The position numbers were made by a program, and so were the translations under genes. 64,000 bases of DNA from Limnobacter sp. SAORIC-580. Lineage in GTDB: Bacteria; Pseudomonadota; Gammaproteobacteria; Burkholderiales; Burkholderiaceae_B. Positions 42,343 to 52,490 of the stretch are shown piece by piece (within the stretch, counting starts at the first letter, position 1; every line of letters begins with the position of its first letter). The notes below the pieces were generated by a model. The model searched no databases, was not told the DNA's origin, and worked only from the letters and a program-made list of their open reading frames with translations. Where the stretch lies: NCBI RefSeq assembly GCF_013004065.1, contig NZ_CP053084.1, positions 930,001 through 994,000 on the forward strand, given 5' to 3'.

Positions 42343-43637
42343 TCCAAACGCTTTTTCTGTTGGCCAGCCGAAGTGCATGGAGCCGCAAGGGCAGCCTTTT
42401 GTTGCTGTTGCTCAGTGTGATCACGTCCACTTGTTTGTTGTTGGGTATCGATTTGGCCCGCCAAAGCGCCAAGGCCAGTTTTTCAAATGCAGTGGCAGGC
42501 ACAGATTTGATTGTCGGGGCGCAAACAAGCCCGGTTTCGCTTTTGTTGTACAGCGTGTTTCGAATTGGCCAAGCCACGCGCAATGTGCCTTACGCCGAGT
42601 TCGAACGTCTGGAGCAAGACCCCCGTGTGAAGTCGGCTTTGCCGATTGCACTGGGTGATTCTTACCAAGGCTTTGCGGTGGTAGGCACCAAGGCCATTTA
42701 TTTCGATCAGTTTTTGTACGGTGCACGGCAAAACCTGCAATTTGCACAGGGCCGGGCCTTTGAAAACTACAGCGTAGGCAAGCCTGCTGGTGTTTTGTTT
42801 GAAGCCGTGCTGGGCGCAGAAGTGGCCAAGCGCTTAAAGCACAAGGTGGGCGACAAAATTGCATTAAGCCATGGCATGCAAATTCAGCAGACTGAGCCCA
42901 GCCATGCGGACAAACCTTTTACTGTGGTGGGTGTGTTGCAACCCACTGGCACCCCGGTGGATCAAAGCGTGCATATTAGCCTGGCGGGTATGGAAGCCAT
43001 TCACGTGGATTGGGCGGCAGGCGTGCCAGTGCCCGGTGCCGAAATTCCTGCTGAATACGTGACCAAGTTTAATTTGCAGCCCAAGTCGGTTACCGCTGTG
43101 CTGCTTGGCTTGAACAACCGGGCAGGTGTTTTTCGCATGCAGCGTGAGCTTGAAAGCAGGCCCAATGCGGCGCTCAGCGCTATTTTGCCTGGCGTGGCCT
43201 TAAGTACCTTGTGGCAAACCGTGGGTGTGGTTGAGCGGGTGTTGTTGTTTGTGGCTGCATTGGTGGCGGTGGTGAGTGCTTTGGGCCTGACCAGTGTAAT
43301 GTTGGTAACCTTGGGGCAACGCAGGCGAGAAATGGCTGTGTTGCGTTCAACTGGTGCCGGGCCCCGCACGGTGTTTGGTTTGTTGTTTCTTGAAAGTGCC
43401 CTGGTGATGTGGGTGGGGGTTGCGTTGGGCGTATTGGTACTTGCGCTTGGCGGTGCCGCACTTGCCCCATGGGTTCAGGCACAATTTGGTTTACAACTGG
43501 TGGGGCTGAAGGAACTTGGCGCGGGTTTGCTTGCAGTGCTTTCCTTTGCTGCATTTGGCAGTCTGTTGGGCCTGGTGCCCGCATTTCAGGCTTATCGAAA
43601 CCAGTTGCAAGACGGGTTAAACCCCAAAACAAATTGA
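42339..43637 (+). CDS. FtsX/MacB-type ABC permease of the Zrg-type zinc cluster
   Basis: The protein has an N-terminal helix (about 15-35), a periplasmic domain of about 220 residues and three C-terminal helices with the FtsX-family hallmark LGQRRREMAVLRSTGAGPRTVF between the first two. I choose ATG 42339, which overlaps the ATPase stop as ATGA and has GGGG upstream, over a GTG three codons earlier. With the partner ATPase it would form a mechanotransmission-type transporter. Its zinc role is inferred from the zrg-like gene order. Confidence 0.85.
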   Translation: MIQTLFLLASRSAWSRKGSLLLLLLSVITSTCLLLGIDLARQSAKASFSNAVAGTDLIVGAQTSPVSLLLYSVFRIGQATRNVPYAEFERLEQDPRVKSALPIALGDSYQGFAVVGTKAIYFDQFLYGARQNLQFAQGRAFENYSVGKPAGVLFEAVLGAEVAKRLKHKVGDKIALSHGMQIQQTEPSHADKPFTVVGVLQPTGTPVDQSVHISLAGMEAIHVDWAAGVPVPGAEIPAEYVTKFNLQPKSVTAVLLGLNNRAGVFRMQRELESRPNAALSAILPGVALSTLWQTVGVVERVLLFVAALVAVVSALGLTSVMLVTLGQRRREMAVLRSTGAGPRTVFGLLFLESALVMWVGVALGVLVLALGGAALAPWVQAQFGLQLVGLKELGAGLLAVLSFAAFGSLLGLVPAFQAYRNQLQDGLNPKTN

Positions 43638-43670
43638 TTCGAAATCAAGTTATTCGCAGGTGTGTTTTTC

Positions 43671-44366
43671 ATGAAAATTGGTAAAGTAATTGTGATGGTT
43701 GTGGCGGTGGTGGTGCTAACCGCACTGGGCTACGGCCTTGCTTCCTGGTTTCTGGGCAAACCCGACCAAAACGCGGAAGGCGCTACCCAACTGGAGCAAA
43801 CGCTGGCCCAACTTTCAAGCGATACAGCTGCGACCGATGGGGAGTATGCTGTTGGCGACCGGCTCTCTGGCAATGCCGACAAAGACAACAAGAAGGCCAC
43901 TGTATTTGACCCTGCGTTTCCCGAATTGCAGTGGGACAATTTGATGCCCGCCGATTGGGACCCAATGGCAGCATTTCGGGGCTTGAACATCGCTGAACTG
44001 CAGGACAACGATCCGAAAGCCCAAGAGGCCCTCGAGAAAATGCGAAAGGCCTGGAACGATGCCCCGGTAAACACCGCCTACACTGGCAAAAAAGTGCGCA
44101 TTCCTGGTTTTGCAATCCCGATTGAGCAAAGCGAGAAGGGTGTGGACGAGCTGTTGCTGGTGCCGTATTTCGGCGCCTGCATTCACACGCCGCCGCCGCC
44201 CGCCAACCAGATCATTCATGTCAAACTGAGTGAACCCCAGCCTGCAGTGGGCGCCATGCAAGCCTATTGGGTGTGGGGCGAGCTGACCGCAAGCAAGTTC
44301 AGTAGTGAATTGGGCGACGCAGCCTATTTACTAAGCGCCACCGGCATACAGCCCTACGAAGACTGA
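43671..44366 (+). CDS. DUF3299-family periplasmic/membrane-anchored protein of the zinc cluster
   Basis: The 231-residue product has one N-terminal helix (about residues 5-25), then a hydrophilic linker and a C-terminal domain of about 120 residues with VRIPGFAIPIEQ, LLVPYFGACIHTPPPPANQIIHV and YWVWGELT, the DUF3299 pattern. The conserved Cys and His in FGACIHTPPPPANQ suggest metal binding. The same domain is part of zrg-type operons, which supports a four-gene zinc transport cluster from 41045 to 44366. Start at the ATG preceded by AGG at 10 nt. Confidence 0.82.
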   Translation: MKIGKVIVMVVAVVVLTALGYGLASWFLGKPDQNAEGATQLEQTLAQLSSDTAATDGEYAVGDRLSGNADKDNKKATVFDPAFPELQWDNLMPADWDPMAAFRGLNIAELQDNDPKAQEALEKMRKAWNDAPVNTAYTGKKVRIPGFAIPIEQSEKGVDELLLVPYFGACIHTPPPPANQIIHVKLSEPQPAVGAMQAYWVWGELTASKFSSELGDAAYLLSATGIQPYED

Positions 44367-44433
44367 ATTTGCTGCTGAATTAGTAAAAACCCCTCTATTT
44401 TTATCGTTGACAGCGCGGCATCATGCCCATACC

Positions 44434-44478
44434 TTTACATCACTCGATGTTACAGTCGATAAAACAAACAAACGTTTG
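44434..44478 (+). promoter_or_regulatory. Candidate promoter with CAAACGTTTG operator
   Basis: TTTACA (44434-44439) and GATAAA (44458-44463) are 18 nt apart and could be -35 and -10 boxes. Directly after them lies the perfect palindrome CAAACGTTTG (44469-44478), 24 nt before the alpha/beta-hydrolase start. It resembles the AAACG-TT-CGTTT repeat of the TetR/SDR intergenic region at 4467-4478. Confidence 0.45.
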
Positions 44479-44501
44479 ATTTAAGCCGGAGGTTTTGATT
44501 C

Positions 44502-45488
44502 ATGGGCAATGTAAGCACTGGCACGGAGTTCGCCGGAATGCACCATCTTGAGCTTGCATTTCTAGACGATGTGGCGCCCAAGTACTTGAGCCTTGCTCGC
44601 CCGCCACATGGCCTGAAAATTCGCCAATGGAAAAACCGCAGCGCGGTGCCCCTGATCAATAAACTGCATGCAGGACTTTCCGGCCTTAAGCGCCAGCAGG
44701 CCACTGTGCTTGATCATGAACTGGTGTGGCTGGAGGGGGGTAACCCAGAAGGTTCACCCGTGGTACTGCTGCACGGCTTTGCCTCCAACAAGGAAAACTG
44801 GTTGTCGCTGGTGCCTTTCCTCTTGAAACAGCACCGTTTGTTTGTGCTGGATTTGCCGGGCTGGGGTGAAAGCCAGTTCAATGCCAATGTACCTTATGGG
44901 TTGGACGATCAGGTGGCCCGTGTTGCTGCCTGGATTGAGAACCATGTGCCGGGCAAAGCCCACGTGGTAGGTAACTCTGTGGGTGGATTGGTGTCGGCTT
45001 TGCTGGCAGGCCGGCATGCGAATCTGGTTCAAACACTTTGTTTGATGAACCCGGCGGGCGGCAAGGGCAGCGACCACACCCGCTTTGAAGCGGGCTTGAA
45101 AGAGGGTCGCAACCCGATGATTGTTGAGAGCCTGGCCGGCGCGCATACGCTGATGAGCCTGGCCATACACAATCGGGCCATTGCCCTTGCTTTGGCCCCT
45201 GTCATGGCGCAAGACCTGATCAACCGCCGACATGTGAACCGGCACCTTTTTCATCAAATGTTTGTGAATGCGCCCAACCCCAATGGCCCAGGCATGTCGG
45301 CCACACAGGCACCTACCCTGATCATGTGGGGCAAAGAGGACCGACTTGTACATTACACCGGCGCTTACACCTACCAAGCCATTATTCCCCATGCGGATGT
45401 GTTACTTTTTGACGGCGTGGGCCACTTGCCCATGGTTGAAATTCCGATCCGCACGGCCAAGGCCCTGCAGGAGTTTTGGATGGCCTGA
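44502..45488 (+). CDS. Alpha/beta-hydrolase (lipase/esterase-like)
   Basis: The 328-residue enzyme has an N-terminal extension of about 80 residues, the oxyanion motif LLHGFASNKENW at 89-100, the nucleophile elbow GNSVGG with Ser159, and a catalytic His in GVGHLPMVEIP near the C-terminus. A GGAGG ribosome-binding site precedes the ATG. The promoter palindrome suggests control by a TetR-type repressor, perhaps the one at 3.8 kb. If so, this hydrolase could cleave the ester made by the Baeyer-Villiger-type monooxygenase; that is inference. Confidence 0.82.
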   Translation: MGNVSTGTEFAGMHHLELAFLDDVAPKYLSLARPPHGLKIRQWKNRSAVPLINKLHAGLSGLKRQQATVLDHELVWLEGGNPEGSPVVLLHGFASNKENWLSLVPFLLKQHRLFVLDLPGWGESQFNANVPYGLDDQVARVAAWIENHVPGKAHVVGNSVGGLVSALLAGRHANLVQTLCLMNPAGGKGSDHTRFEAGLKEGRNPMIVESLAGAHTLMSLAIHNRAIALALAPVMAQDLINRRHVNRHLFHQMFVNAPNPNGPGMSATQAPTLIMWGKEDRLVHYTGAYTYQAIIPHADVLLFDGVGHLPMVEIPIRTAKALQEFWMA

Positions 45489-45509
45489 TCTTGAGAGGGG
45501 ATTTGAAGC

Positions 45510-45803
45510 ATGAACATTCGTAAAGCTTGCATCATGCTGGGTTTGCTCGGTTTGTTGACAGCATGCGGTAACAACCTGGATGGTGTTTACAAAGACGACC
45601 TGGGTTTGCAAAAGTATGAGTTTCAAGGCAACGGCACGGTGTATGTGTCCACCATGGGTGTAACCCGCGAAGCTGCCTATGAAGTTGAAGACAAAAAAGT
45701 GAAAATCACCAGCGATGGTGAAACCACCATTTATGACCTCAACGAAGACGGCACCATCAAAGGGCCACTTGGCATGACTTTAAGGCCCGCCGAAGCCCAA
45801 TAA
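45510..45803 (+). CDS. Small lipoprotein
   Basis: The 97-residue product has a lipoprotein signal with lipobox LTAC at residues 16-19, then a compact 75-residue domain (LDGVYKDDLGLQKYEFQGNGTVYV) that looks like a small beta-barrel. A GAGGGG ribosome-binding site precedes it, 21 nt after the hydrolase stop, and a clear terminator follows, so it is the last gene of the operon. Function unknown. Confidence 0.75.
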   Translation: MNIRKACIMLGLLGLLTACGNNLDGVYKDDLGLQKYEFQGNGTVYVSTMGVTREAAYEVEDKKVKITSDGETTIYDLNEDGTIKGPLGMTLRPAEAQ

Positions 45804-45825
45804 AATTTTCTTCAAATTGCCTCAA

Positions 45826-45850
45826 AACCCGCTCCTGCAGCGGGTTTTTT
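45826..45850 (+). terminator. Rho-independent terminator
   Basis: AACCCGCT at 45826-45833 pairs with AGCGGGTT at 45839-45846 around a 5-nt loop, continuing into a run of T to 45850. It closes the hydrolase/lipoprotein operon. The roughly 180 bp from here to 46027 contain no gene or repeat I can support. Confidence 0.88.
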
Positions 45851-46027
45851 ACATTTATTCACACAGTTCACCTTTTGTTGCATTCCCCCAAGTGCATTAA
45901 CCCAATATTGGCCCCCTTTTCCATTTCTTTTCTCCCTATTGCTCACATGGGTATCGGCGCAAACTTCCCTTAAGCGTGAAATATTCAAGTTCACTGCGTT
46001 TAACAAAGTGGTCCATCGGAGGACTTT

Positions 46028-46216
46028 ATGCGCAGCACCCCAATCGAATTCCTGCAAGTTCTCCACCACTGGGTAGCCAATGCTTACCTCACCGTTCATG
46101 GCACTTTTTGCAATGGCTGGTATGAAGCGTTGGAGCATTCCCCAGCCCCCATTGAGCCCGCAGTATGCCCAGTCAAACAACTGATAGGAATTTCTGTTCA
46201 TGAAAAAAAACAATAA
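46028..46216 (+). CDS. Candidate 62-residue small ORF at the head of the chemosensory operon
   Basis: GGAGG at 46018-46022 lies five nt before the ATG, the best ribosome-binding site in the neighbourhood. The frame runs 62 codons and its last six codons overlap the MCP start at 46200. The peptide ([20 protein letters not shown] at its start) has no membrane segment and no known domain. Codon use is not unlike the neighbours. It could be a small protein or a leader that couples translation to the MCP gene; chance cannot be excluded. Confidence 0.4.
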   Translation: MRSTPIEFLQVLHHWVANAYLTVHGTFCNGWYEALEHSPAPIEPAVCPVKQLIGISVHEKKQ

Positions 46217-47393
46217 AAACACATCACAAACCCAGGCCCTGTTGTCTGTGGTTTTAATTGCAGCATCGGTCGGAATTCTGGTGTTGGGTGCGTTCTTTCA
46301 GAGCAGTGTGTGGCCGCTGGTCTTCGGTAGTGCAGCATTGCTGCTGTGTGCATTGGCCATCCATGAAATGGGCAAGAAGCGGCAGCTTGTTTTGCAGGCG
46401 GAAATAGAGGCCTTGTCCTCTACCGTGAATGAGTTGAGTAAAACAGATACAGAAAGGGTTGAACTGATTCAGTTGGCTGATACTTGGGTGCCCACCCTGA
46501 ACAGCCAGTTGAGCACTGCCAATTCTCAGATGGAAATGGGCATTGTGAACCTGGCAGAGGCCTTCTCTGAAATTCACAGCAAATTGAATGACACCGTCAG
46601 CGTGGCCGCTGGTGCTGCGCATGTGTTGGGTAACACATCCAGCGGCAATGGTTTGGCTGACCATGTGGCGCAAAGCCTTAATGGCATGTTGAGCAGCATT
46701 CGAAATTCATTCGATGAGAAGGCCACCATCATGCAAGAGGTAAAAGGTTTTATTTCCTCGACAGAAGAGTTGGCCAAGATGGCGGCTTCGGTAGAAAACC
46801 TTGCCGCGCGCACCAACCTGCTGGCGCTGAATGCAGCCATTGAGGCAGCCCGTGCAGGCGAAGACGGTCGGGGTTTTTCGATTGTGGCCGACGAGGTGCG
46901 CAAGCTCTCGATGTTGTCGGCCGAAACAGGTGTGAAGATTCGCGAGCGGGTGCAATTGATTGCATCGGCAGCGAAAAAAGCGGGTGATGGTGCCGCACGC
47001 ATGGAAAGCAGTGATGAAAAGGTGCTTAGCCAAGCCAGCGAAACCTTGAGTGGTGTGGTTGAGCAATTCGAGCAAGTCACCGTACCCCTGCACCAAGCCA
47101 GCGAGCAGATCATCGCCAACACCAATCATGTTTCCTCCAGTTTGAACAATGCGGTGGTGCATTTTCAGTTTCAAGACCGTGTGTCTCAGATTCTGGGGCA
47201 TGTGCAAGACAGCCTGAGCCAAATGAAGGGCCAGTTGAACACGGGCCTTGAGACCTTGAACGTGGCTGCACTGATGCATGAACTGGAGCGCAAATACACC
47301 ATGGCTGAAGAGCGCGTGAACCACAGCGGCAAAGGCAGCACCAACGCTGCCACCAAGCCTGGTGCCAGCAGCGACGAACTGACTTTTTTCTAA
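46200..47393 (+). CDS. Methyl-accepting chemotaxis-type transducer with minimal membrane anchor
   Basis: The 397-residue protein has two adjacent helices (about 14-32 and 35-52) with no periplasmic sensing domain and no clear HAMP. The cytoplasmic part contains the conserved hairpin tip, seen as [35 protein letters not shown]. The C-terminal part has [15 protein letters not shown], a motif of MCPs found with STAS/CheA clusters. It should relay signals to the CheA coded downstream, perhaps sensing membrane state. AGGA lies upstream of the ATG. First full gene of the chemosensory operon. Confidence 0.85.
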   Translation: MKKNNKNTSQTQALLSVVLIAASVGILVLGAFFQSSVWPLVFGSAALLLCALAIHEMGKKRQLVLQAEIEALSSTVNELSKTDTERVELIQLADTWVPTLNSQLSTANSQMEMGIVNLAEAFSEIHSKLNDTVSVAAGAAHVLGNTSSGNGLADHVAQSLNGMLSSIRNSFDEKATIMQEVKGFISSTEELAKMAASVENLAARTNLLALNAAIEAARAGEDGRGFSIVADEVRKLSMLSAETGVKIRERVQLIASAAKKAGDGAARMESSDEKVLSQASETLSGVVEQFEQVTVPLHQASEQIIANTNHVSSSLNNAVVHFQFQDRVSQILGHVQDSLSQMKGQLNTGLETLNVAALMHELERKYTMAEERVNHSGKGSTNAATKPGASSDELTFF

Positions 47394-47415
47394 ACACCCA
47401 AGAACGAGAACCTGT

Positions 47416-47781
47416 ATGAGCAAAACCGTATTGATTGTGGACGACTCCACCTCCCTGCGCCAAGTGGTATCGATGACCCTGAAAAGTCAGGGCTTTGATG
47501 TGGTGGAAGGTTGTGATGGGAAGGACGCATTGACCAAGCTGGATGGCCGAAAAATCAGCCTGATTGTGAGTGACCTGAACATGCCCAACATGGATGGACT
47601 CACCTTCGTACGCGAAGTAAAAAAAATGGCGGCTTACAAGTTTGTACCCATCATCATGCTGACCACAGAATCGGACGACAAATTAAAAAGTGAAGGGCAG
47701 GCGGCAGGCCTGAAAGCCTGGATGGTCAAGCCTTTCAAGCCAGAACAAATGATTGCAGCAGTGAACAAATTGGTGGCTTGA
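47416..47781 (+). CDS. CheY-like response regulator
   Basis: The 121-residue single receiver has the acidic pair Asp9/Asp10, the phospho-acceptor Asp53 in LIVSDLNMPNMDG, Thr83-Thr84 in IMLTTES and Lys105 in MVKPFKPEQ. It lies 22 nt after the MCP gene and precedes the STAS and cheA genes, so CheA of this operon is the probable kinase. It may bind the flagellar motor or act through another target. Confidence 0.88.
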   Translation: MSKTVLIVDDSTSLRQVVSMTLKSQGFDVVEGCDGKDALTKLDGRKISLIVSDLNMPNMDGLTFVREVKKMAAYKFVPIIMLTTESDDKLKSEGQAAGLKAWMVKPFKPEQMIAAVNKLVA

Positions 47782-47800
47782 GGCCACGGGGAGGATGCAC

Positions 47801-48145
47801 ATGCACAGCGAACTGATTATGCAAGAAGACCTTGAGAACGAGATGGAAAACAGCATCGTAACCTGCAAGCACACGCGGGTGGCTTTGGACACCTTGACCA
47901 TTGCAGATTGTGCTGGCCTGGTTGAGGTCATTCGTCAGTCCTTGAATCAGGGAATTTCAGTGGTGCTTGATTTGAGCAATTGCCAGGAAGTGGACACGGC
48001 AGGCATGCAAATGTTGGTGACCATTCAAAACGATCCCGCAGTGAACTTGCGCGTGCACTGGACCAAACCGTCCGAGGTCGTGGCTATGAAAGCCGCCCGA
48101 CTGGGCATGCAGTCCTGGATCAACGCTGGTTTTTTGGAGAACTAA
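47801..48145 (+). CDS. STAS-domain protein
   Basis: I start at the second ATG (47801), six nt after GGGGAGG, because the first (47795) is too close to that site. The 114-residue protein is one STAS domain of the anti-sigma-factor-antagonist type, seen in VVLDLSNCQEVDTAGMQMLV. The usual phospho-Ser of antagonists is here in a D-T-A-G context, with Thr as possible target. Its place between cheY and cheA is typical of a class of chemosensory clusters. Its partner is not in the window. Confidence 0.78.
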   Translation: MHSELIMQEDLENEMENSIVTCKHTRVALDTLTIADCAGLVEVIRQSLNQGISVVLDLSNCQEVDTAGMQMLVTIQNDPAVNLRVHWTKPSEVVAMKAARLGMQSWINAGFLEN

Positions 48146-48148
48146 GGC

Positions 48149-50257
48149 ATGGCCTTTGAATTGGACCTGGATGCTTCGCGCGGTATATTTTTCACGGAAG
48201 CACGGCAACTGCTGGCTGAAGTAGAAAGCTATGTGCTGCAGCTGGAGCAAAACCCCAACGACACCGAAGTATTGAACGCCGCTTTTCGCGCGGCGCACAC
48301 CATCAAAGGCAGTGCGGGGGTTTTTGGCCTGCTGGTGATTACGCACTTTGTGCACGACCTTGAAACCGTGCTGGACCGCGTGCGCAATTCCGAAATCGGG
48401 TTTGATGCGAACATGAGCACCCTGGTGCTGGAATGCCGCGACCACATTTCAGAATTGGTCGACTGTATTGAAGCTGGTGGCGATGCTGAACAGGTCAGCC
48501 CCGACATGGCTACTGCACAGGCGGGCTTGACTGCCCGTTTAAAAGCCTACTTGTTGCACGAAGAACATCCTTCGAGCAGTAAGCCAGTGAAAATTGTTGA
48601 GACCGATAGCAGTCGACAAACCTGGCATGTATCGGTTCGCCTTGGGCGCAGCACCTTGTGCGATGGCTTTGACCCGGCCCCCATTTTTTCATACATGGAA
48701 ACCTATGGTGAGTTGCAAGCCGTGGTGCCCGTGCTGGACGCACTGCCCAGCTTCGCAGATCTGGATGCTGAATCGTGTTACCTGGGTTTTGAGTTGCGCT
48801 TTGTCACCGACAAAGGCCAGCCTGGTATTGAAGATGCATTTGAGTTTCTGACTGAAGAAAGCAAGGTCCGAATTCTGGCCCACAACTGCACACCTGAGCA
48901 GTGGGACGCGCTGGCCAATGCGCTGCCCGAAGGCGCAGGGCGTGCTGCTGAACTGTTGCAGGAAGCAGGCTTTCCGAGGCCACAAGAAGAGCTATTGCCT
49001 GAAGTGATCGAGGCCACCGGCAATGCGGTTGCGACAGCTTCAGGAAAGTCCAGGCCAACAGGCAAAGCCACACCCTCCAGTTCATTCATTCGTGTGCCTT
49101 CCGACAAGCTGGATGCACTGATCAACCTGGTGGGAGAGCTGGTGATTGCCAATGCGGGCACAGTGGAGCAAGCCAAGCACTTGAACCACACCGCCATGCT
49201 GGAATCGACCAGTGCAGTGGCTGGTTTGATTGAAGAAATTCGCGACGGTGCACTGGGCTTGCGCATGGTGCAAATTGGCGAGACCTTTCAGCGTTTTCAA
49301 CGCGTGGTGCGTGACACTGCGATGGGATTGGGCAAGCAAATTCAGCTTGAAATTTCAGGTGAAGACACCGAGCTGGACAAGTCAGTAGTTGAAAAAATTG
49401 GTGACCCCTTGATGCACCTGGTGCGCAATGCACTGGACCACGGTCTTGAAACGCCAGAAGAACGTGTAGCTGCCGGCAAGCCTGCAACGGGCAGGCTTCA
49501 ACTGAATGCTTACCACGACAGTGGGCACATTGTGATTGAAGTGAATGACGATGGTCGTGGACTGGCGCGTGAAAAAATCCTGAAGAAAGCGATTGAGAAA
49601 GGCATCGTGTCGCCTGAACAGGTACTTAGCGATGCTGAAGTCAACATGCTGATTTTCGCCCCTGGTTTTTCTACAGCAGACAAAGTTACCGACATTTCAG
49701 GGCGCGGCGTTGGCATGGATGTGGTGAAACGAAACATTGAAGCGTTGCGTGGCTCTGTGCAGGTACGTTCACGCACCGGGCAGGGCTGCACATTCGAAAT
49801 TCGTTTGCCGCTGACGCTGGCCATTATTGATGGCTTCATGATTGGCGTGGGCGGATCCGTCTATGTCATTCCGCTGTCCTATGTGCGGGAGTGCCTTGAG
49901 CTGCCGGTTGATGCCTTGGGCACCGACGATCGCATGGACATTCACTACGACCTTCGCGGGGAGTTTTTGCCCGCAGTGCGTTTGCGCAAGGTGTTTCATC
50001 CGAACGCCAAGCGGCCCAAGCGCGAGAACATCATTGTGGTCAGCTTTGGCGGCATGAAGGCCGGCATTGTGGCCGATCAACTTCACGGCGAATCACAAAC
50101 AGTGATTAAACCGCTGGGCAATTTGTTTGAACAGAACCGGGCAATCAGCGGGGCCACCATCATGGGCAACGGCGATGTGGCCTTGATTATTGATGTACCA
50201 AAATTGATTACAGAAGTGAGCAGTATTTCAGCAAGCCTTGAGCAGGCCAACGCGTAA
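48149..50257 (+). CDS. cheA: Chemotaxis histidine kinase CheA
   Basis: The 702-residue kinase has an HPt domain with phospho-His50 in [11 protein letters not shown], a poorly conserved middle region (about 130-310), then the dimerisation domain ([20 protein letters not shown] near 312), the ATPase ([33 protein letters not shown]) and the CheW-like regulatory domain from about residue 555. The ATG is 3 nt after the STAS stop. It autophosphorylates under MCP control and passes phosphate to the CheY-like regulator coded upstream. Confidence 0.93.
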   Translation: MAFELDLDASRGIFFTEARQLLAEVESYVLQLEQNPNDTEVLNAAFRAAHTIKGSAGVFGLLVITHFVHDLETVLDRVRNSEIGFDANMSTLVLECRDHISELVDCIEAGGDAEQVSPDMATAQAGLTARLKAYLLHEEHPSSSKPVKIVETDSSRQTWHVSVRLGRSTLCDGFDPAPIFSYMETYGELQAVVPVLDALPSFADLDAESCYLGFELRFVTDKGQPGIEDAFEFLTEESKVRILAHNCTPEQWDALANALPEGAGRAAELLQEAGFPRPQEELLPEVIEATGNAVATASGKSRPTGKATPSSSFIRVPSDKLDALINLVGELVIANAGTVEQAKHLNHTAMLESTSAVAGLIEEIRDGALGLRMVQIGETFQRFQRVVRDTAMGLGKQIQLEISGEDTELDKSVVEKIGDPLMHLVRNALDHGLETPEERVAAGKPATGRLQLNAYHDSGHIVIEVNDDGRGLAREKILKKAIEKGIVSPEQVLSDAEVNMLIFAPGFSTADKVTDISGRGVGMDVVKRNIEALRGSVQVRSRTGQGCTFEIRLPLTLAIIDGFMIGVGGSVYVIPLSYVRECLELPVDALGTDDRMDIHYDLRGEFLPAVRLRKVFHPNAKRPKRENIIVVSFGGMKAGIVADQLHGESQTVIKPLGNLFEQNRAISGATIMGNGDVALIIDVPKLITEVSSISASLEQANA

Positions 50258-50277
50258 TTTTACAAAGGAAGACGAAC

Positions 50278-52476
50278 ATGGGTGCATTTGATTTTTTAAA
50301 GAGCGGTCAGTTGGCGACAGTTGCTGATAGCCTTGAAGTGGAAATTTCCGGCTTGAAAACAAGCCTTGAGAAGCCTTTGCAGGCTTTGCCAACCAAAGAC
50401 CTGAGCGGTGATGTGTTGTCGGTGGTGACCAAGATCAACGAGATGATTGCCAGCGTGAATGAGCGCGCCCGCAAAGTGGAAGAAACGGCGGTACGCAGTG
50501 TTCACCAGTTGTGGAAAAAAGAAACCTTGAAAGGTGCGGCAGATGAGTTGCCCGCAGCCATTCGCGATGCCATGAAAAAGCTTGAAGCGGAAACCATGTT
50601 CGCTCAGCGCCAGGTACAGGCACTGGAAAGCGTGGCCACCAATGTGATGATTGCCGACGCTGACTACAACATTGTGTATGTGAACAACTCACTGTCGAAA
50701 ATGTTGGTGGAAGCTGAAACCGACATCAAGAAAGACTTGCCACAATTTGATGCCCGCAAAATTCTGGGCGCCAACATTGACAGCTTCCACAAAGTACCTA
50801 GCCACCAGCGCGGTATGTTGGCGCGCCTGCGCGACTCCTACAGCACCAACCTCACAATTGGCGAGCGTCATTTCAACTTGCTGGTAACCCCAGTATTTGA
50901 TGCTTCAGGTACGCGCGTGGGCACCGTGGTGGAATGGAAAGACCGCACTGGTGAGGTGGCCATGGCCAGGCGCGAAGAAGAACGTGCCGAGAAAGAACGC
51001 AAAACAGCACTGGAAAACCTGGCGATTCGCATTGCGCTTGACTCAGTGACCACCAACGTGATGATTGCAGACAATCAGAACCACATTACTTATTTGAACA
51101 ACTCGTTGAACACCATGATGACGCGCAATGAGGACATGATTCGCAAGAGCCTGCCCAACTTCAACGTGCGCAAGTTGATTGGTGCCAACATCGACGTGTT
51201 CCACAAAAACCCGGCACATCAGCGCAGTATGTTGTCAGCTTTGAACTCACCGTTGAGAACAGGTATTAAGGTAGGGGATCTTAGTTTCCGCTTGATTGCA
51301 TCGCCTGTAATCAACGAGGCTGGTGAGCGTTTGGGTACTGTGGTTGAATGGAGTGACCGCACTGCTGAAGTGGCGATTGAAAATGAAATTTCAGGCATTG
51401 TGGGTCGTGCATCCGATGGCGACTTCAGCGACCGAATTCGTGAAGACGACAAAGAGGGTTTCCTGAAAACCCTGGCCCAAAACGTGAACGGCCTGTTGAC
51501 CACTACATCCGTGGGCCTGGAAGATGTGGGCCGTGTGCTGAAGTTGCTGGCCAGTGGCAACATGACCCAGAAAATTACAGCCGATTACAAAGGCTTGTTT
51601 GGCGAAGTGAAGGACGATGTGAATACCACCATCGATCGTTTGAGCGATGTGATTCAGGAAGTGCGTGGCAATGCCGATTCACTGACCAATGCAGCACGCG
51701 AGATTTCAAAAACCTCGCAAAGCCTGTCACAAGGTGCCAGCAGCCAGGCTGCCGGTGTTGAGGAAGTGTCAGCCAGCATTGAAGAAATGGCGGGCTCGAT
51801 CAAACAAAACAGCGAGAACAGCCGCGTAACAGATCAAATTGCGACCAAGGCGGCTGAAGAAGCCAAAGAGGGTGGCCGTGCTGTGACCGAAACCGTGAAT
51901 GCCATGAAAGCAATTGCTGACAAAATTGGTATCGTCGATGACATCGCTTATCAAACCAACTTGCTGGCCCTGAACGCGGCGATTGAAGCGGCTCGCGCTG
52001 GTGAGCACGGCAAAGGTTTTGCAGTGGTTGCTGCGGAAGTGCGCAAGCTGGCTGAACGCAGCCAGGTGGCCGCGCAGGAAATTGGCGACCTGGCCACCAG
52101 CAGTGTGAAGCAGGCTGAACGCGCAGGTAGCCTGTTGCAGGAAATGGTGCCAGCGATTAACCGCACATCCGACCTGGTGCAGGAAATTACTGCCGCGTCG
52201 AACGAGCAAACCAACGGCGTGGCGCAAATTAATCAGGCCATGATGAGCTTGAACCAGCAAACCCAGCAAAATGCGGCAGCTTCCGAAGAGTTGGCTGCAA
52301 CTGCGGAGGAAATGAGTGGTCAGGCCAGCATGTTGAACACCGCCATGAGTTTCTTTGACACTGGCACAGGCCGATCAACTGCCCGCAACTCAAGCCATGC
52401 TGAGCGCAAACCAGCGCCCGGCAAGGCGAGCAGCCAGGGTGGTGCAAACGGTTTCGACAGTTTCGACGACTTTTAA
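50278..52476 (+). CDS. Cytoplasmic tandem-PAS methyl-accepting chemotaxis protein
   Basis: The 732-residue transducer has no membrane helix. Two similar PAS domains (about 115-235, [20 protein letters not shown]; and 255-370, [20 protein letters not shown]) look like an internal duplication. A HAMP-like stretch (about 370-470) and a full MCP signalling domain follow ([24 protein letters not shown]). It is an Aer-like cytoplasmic sensor, likely of redox or a small ligand. The protein ends GFDSFDDF, not the CheR-docking pentapeptide. AAAGGAAG precedes the ATG. Confidence 0.9.
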   Translation: MGAFDFLKSGQLATVADSLEVEISGLKTSLEKPLQALPTKDLSGDVLSVVTKINEMIASVNERARKVEETAVRSVHQLWKKETLKGAADELPAAIRDAMKKLEAETMFAQRQVQALESVATNVMIADADYNIVYVNNSLSKMLVEAETDIKKDLPQFDARKILGANIDSFHKVPSHQRGMLARLRDSYSTNLTIGERHFNLLVTPVFDASGTRVGTVVEWKDRTGEVAMARREEERAEKERKTALENLAIRIALDSVTTNVMIADNQNHITYLNNSLNTMMTRNEDMIRKSLPNFNVRKLIGANIDVFHKNPAHQRSMLSALNSPLRTGIKVGDLSFRLIASPVINEAGERLGTVVEWSDRTAEVAIENEISGIVGRASDGDFSDRIREDDKEGFLKTLAQNVNGLLTTTSVGLEDVGRVLKLLASGNMTQKITADYKGLFGEVKDDVNTTIDRLSDVIQEVRGNADSLTNAAREISKTSQSLSQGASSQAAGVEEVSASIEEMAGSIKQNSENSRVTDQIATKAAEEAKEGGRAVTETVNAMKAIADKIGIVDDIAYQTNLLALNAAIEAARAGEHGKGFAVVAAEVRKLAERSQVAAQEIGDLATSSVKQAERAGSLLQEMVPAINRTSDLVQEITAASNEQTNGVAQINQAMMSLNQQTQQNAAASEELAATAEEMSGQASMLNTAMSFFDTGTGRSTARNSSHAERKPAPGKASSQGGANGFDSFDDF

Positions 52477-52490
52477 TAGGGGTACTCACC

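Noticed and set aside
46105..46120. Sigma-54-like TGGCAC...TTGC element before the chemosensory operon
   Set aside because: Only 3 nt separate the two boxes where 5 are needed, and the motif lies inside the candidate small ORF.
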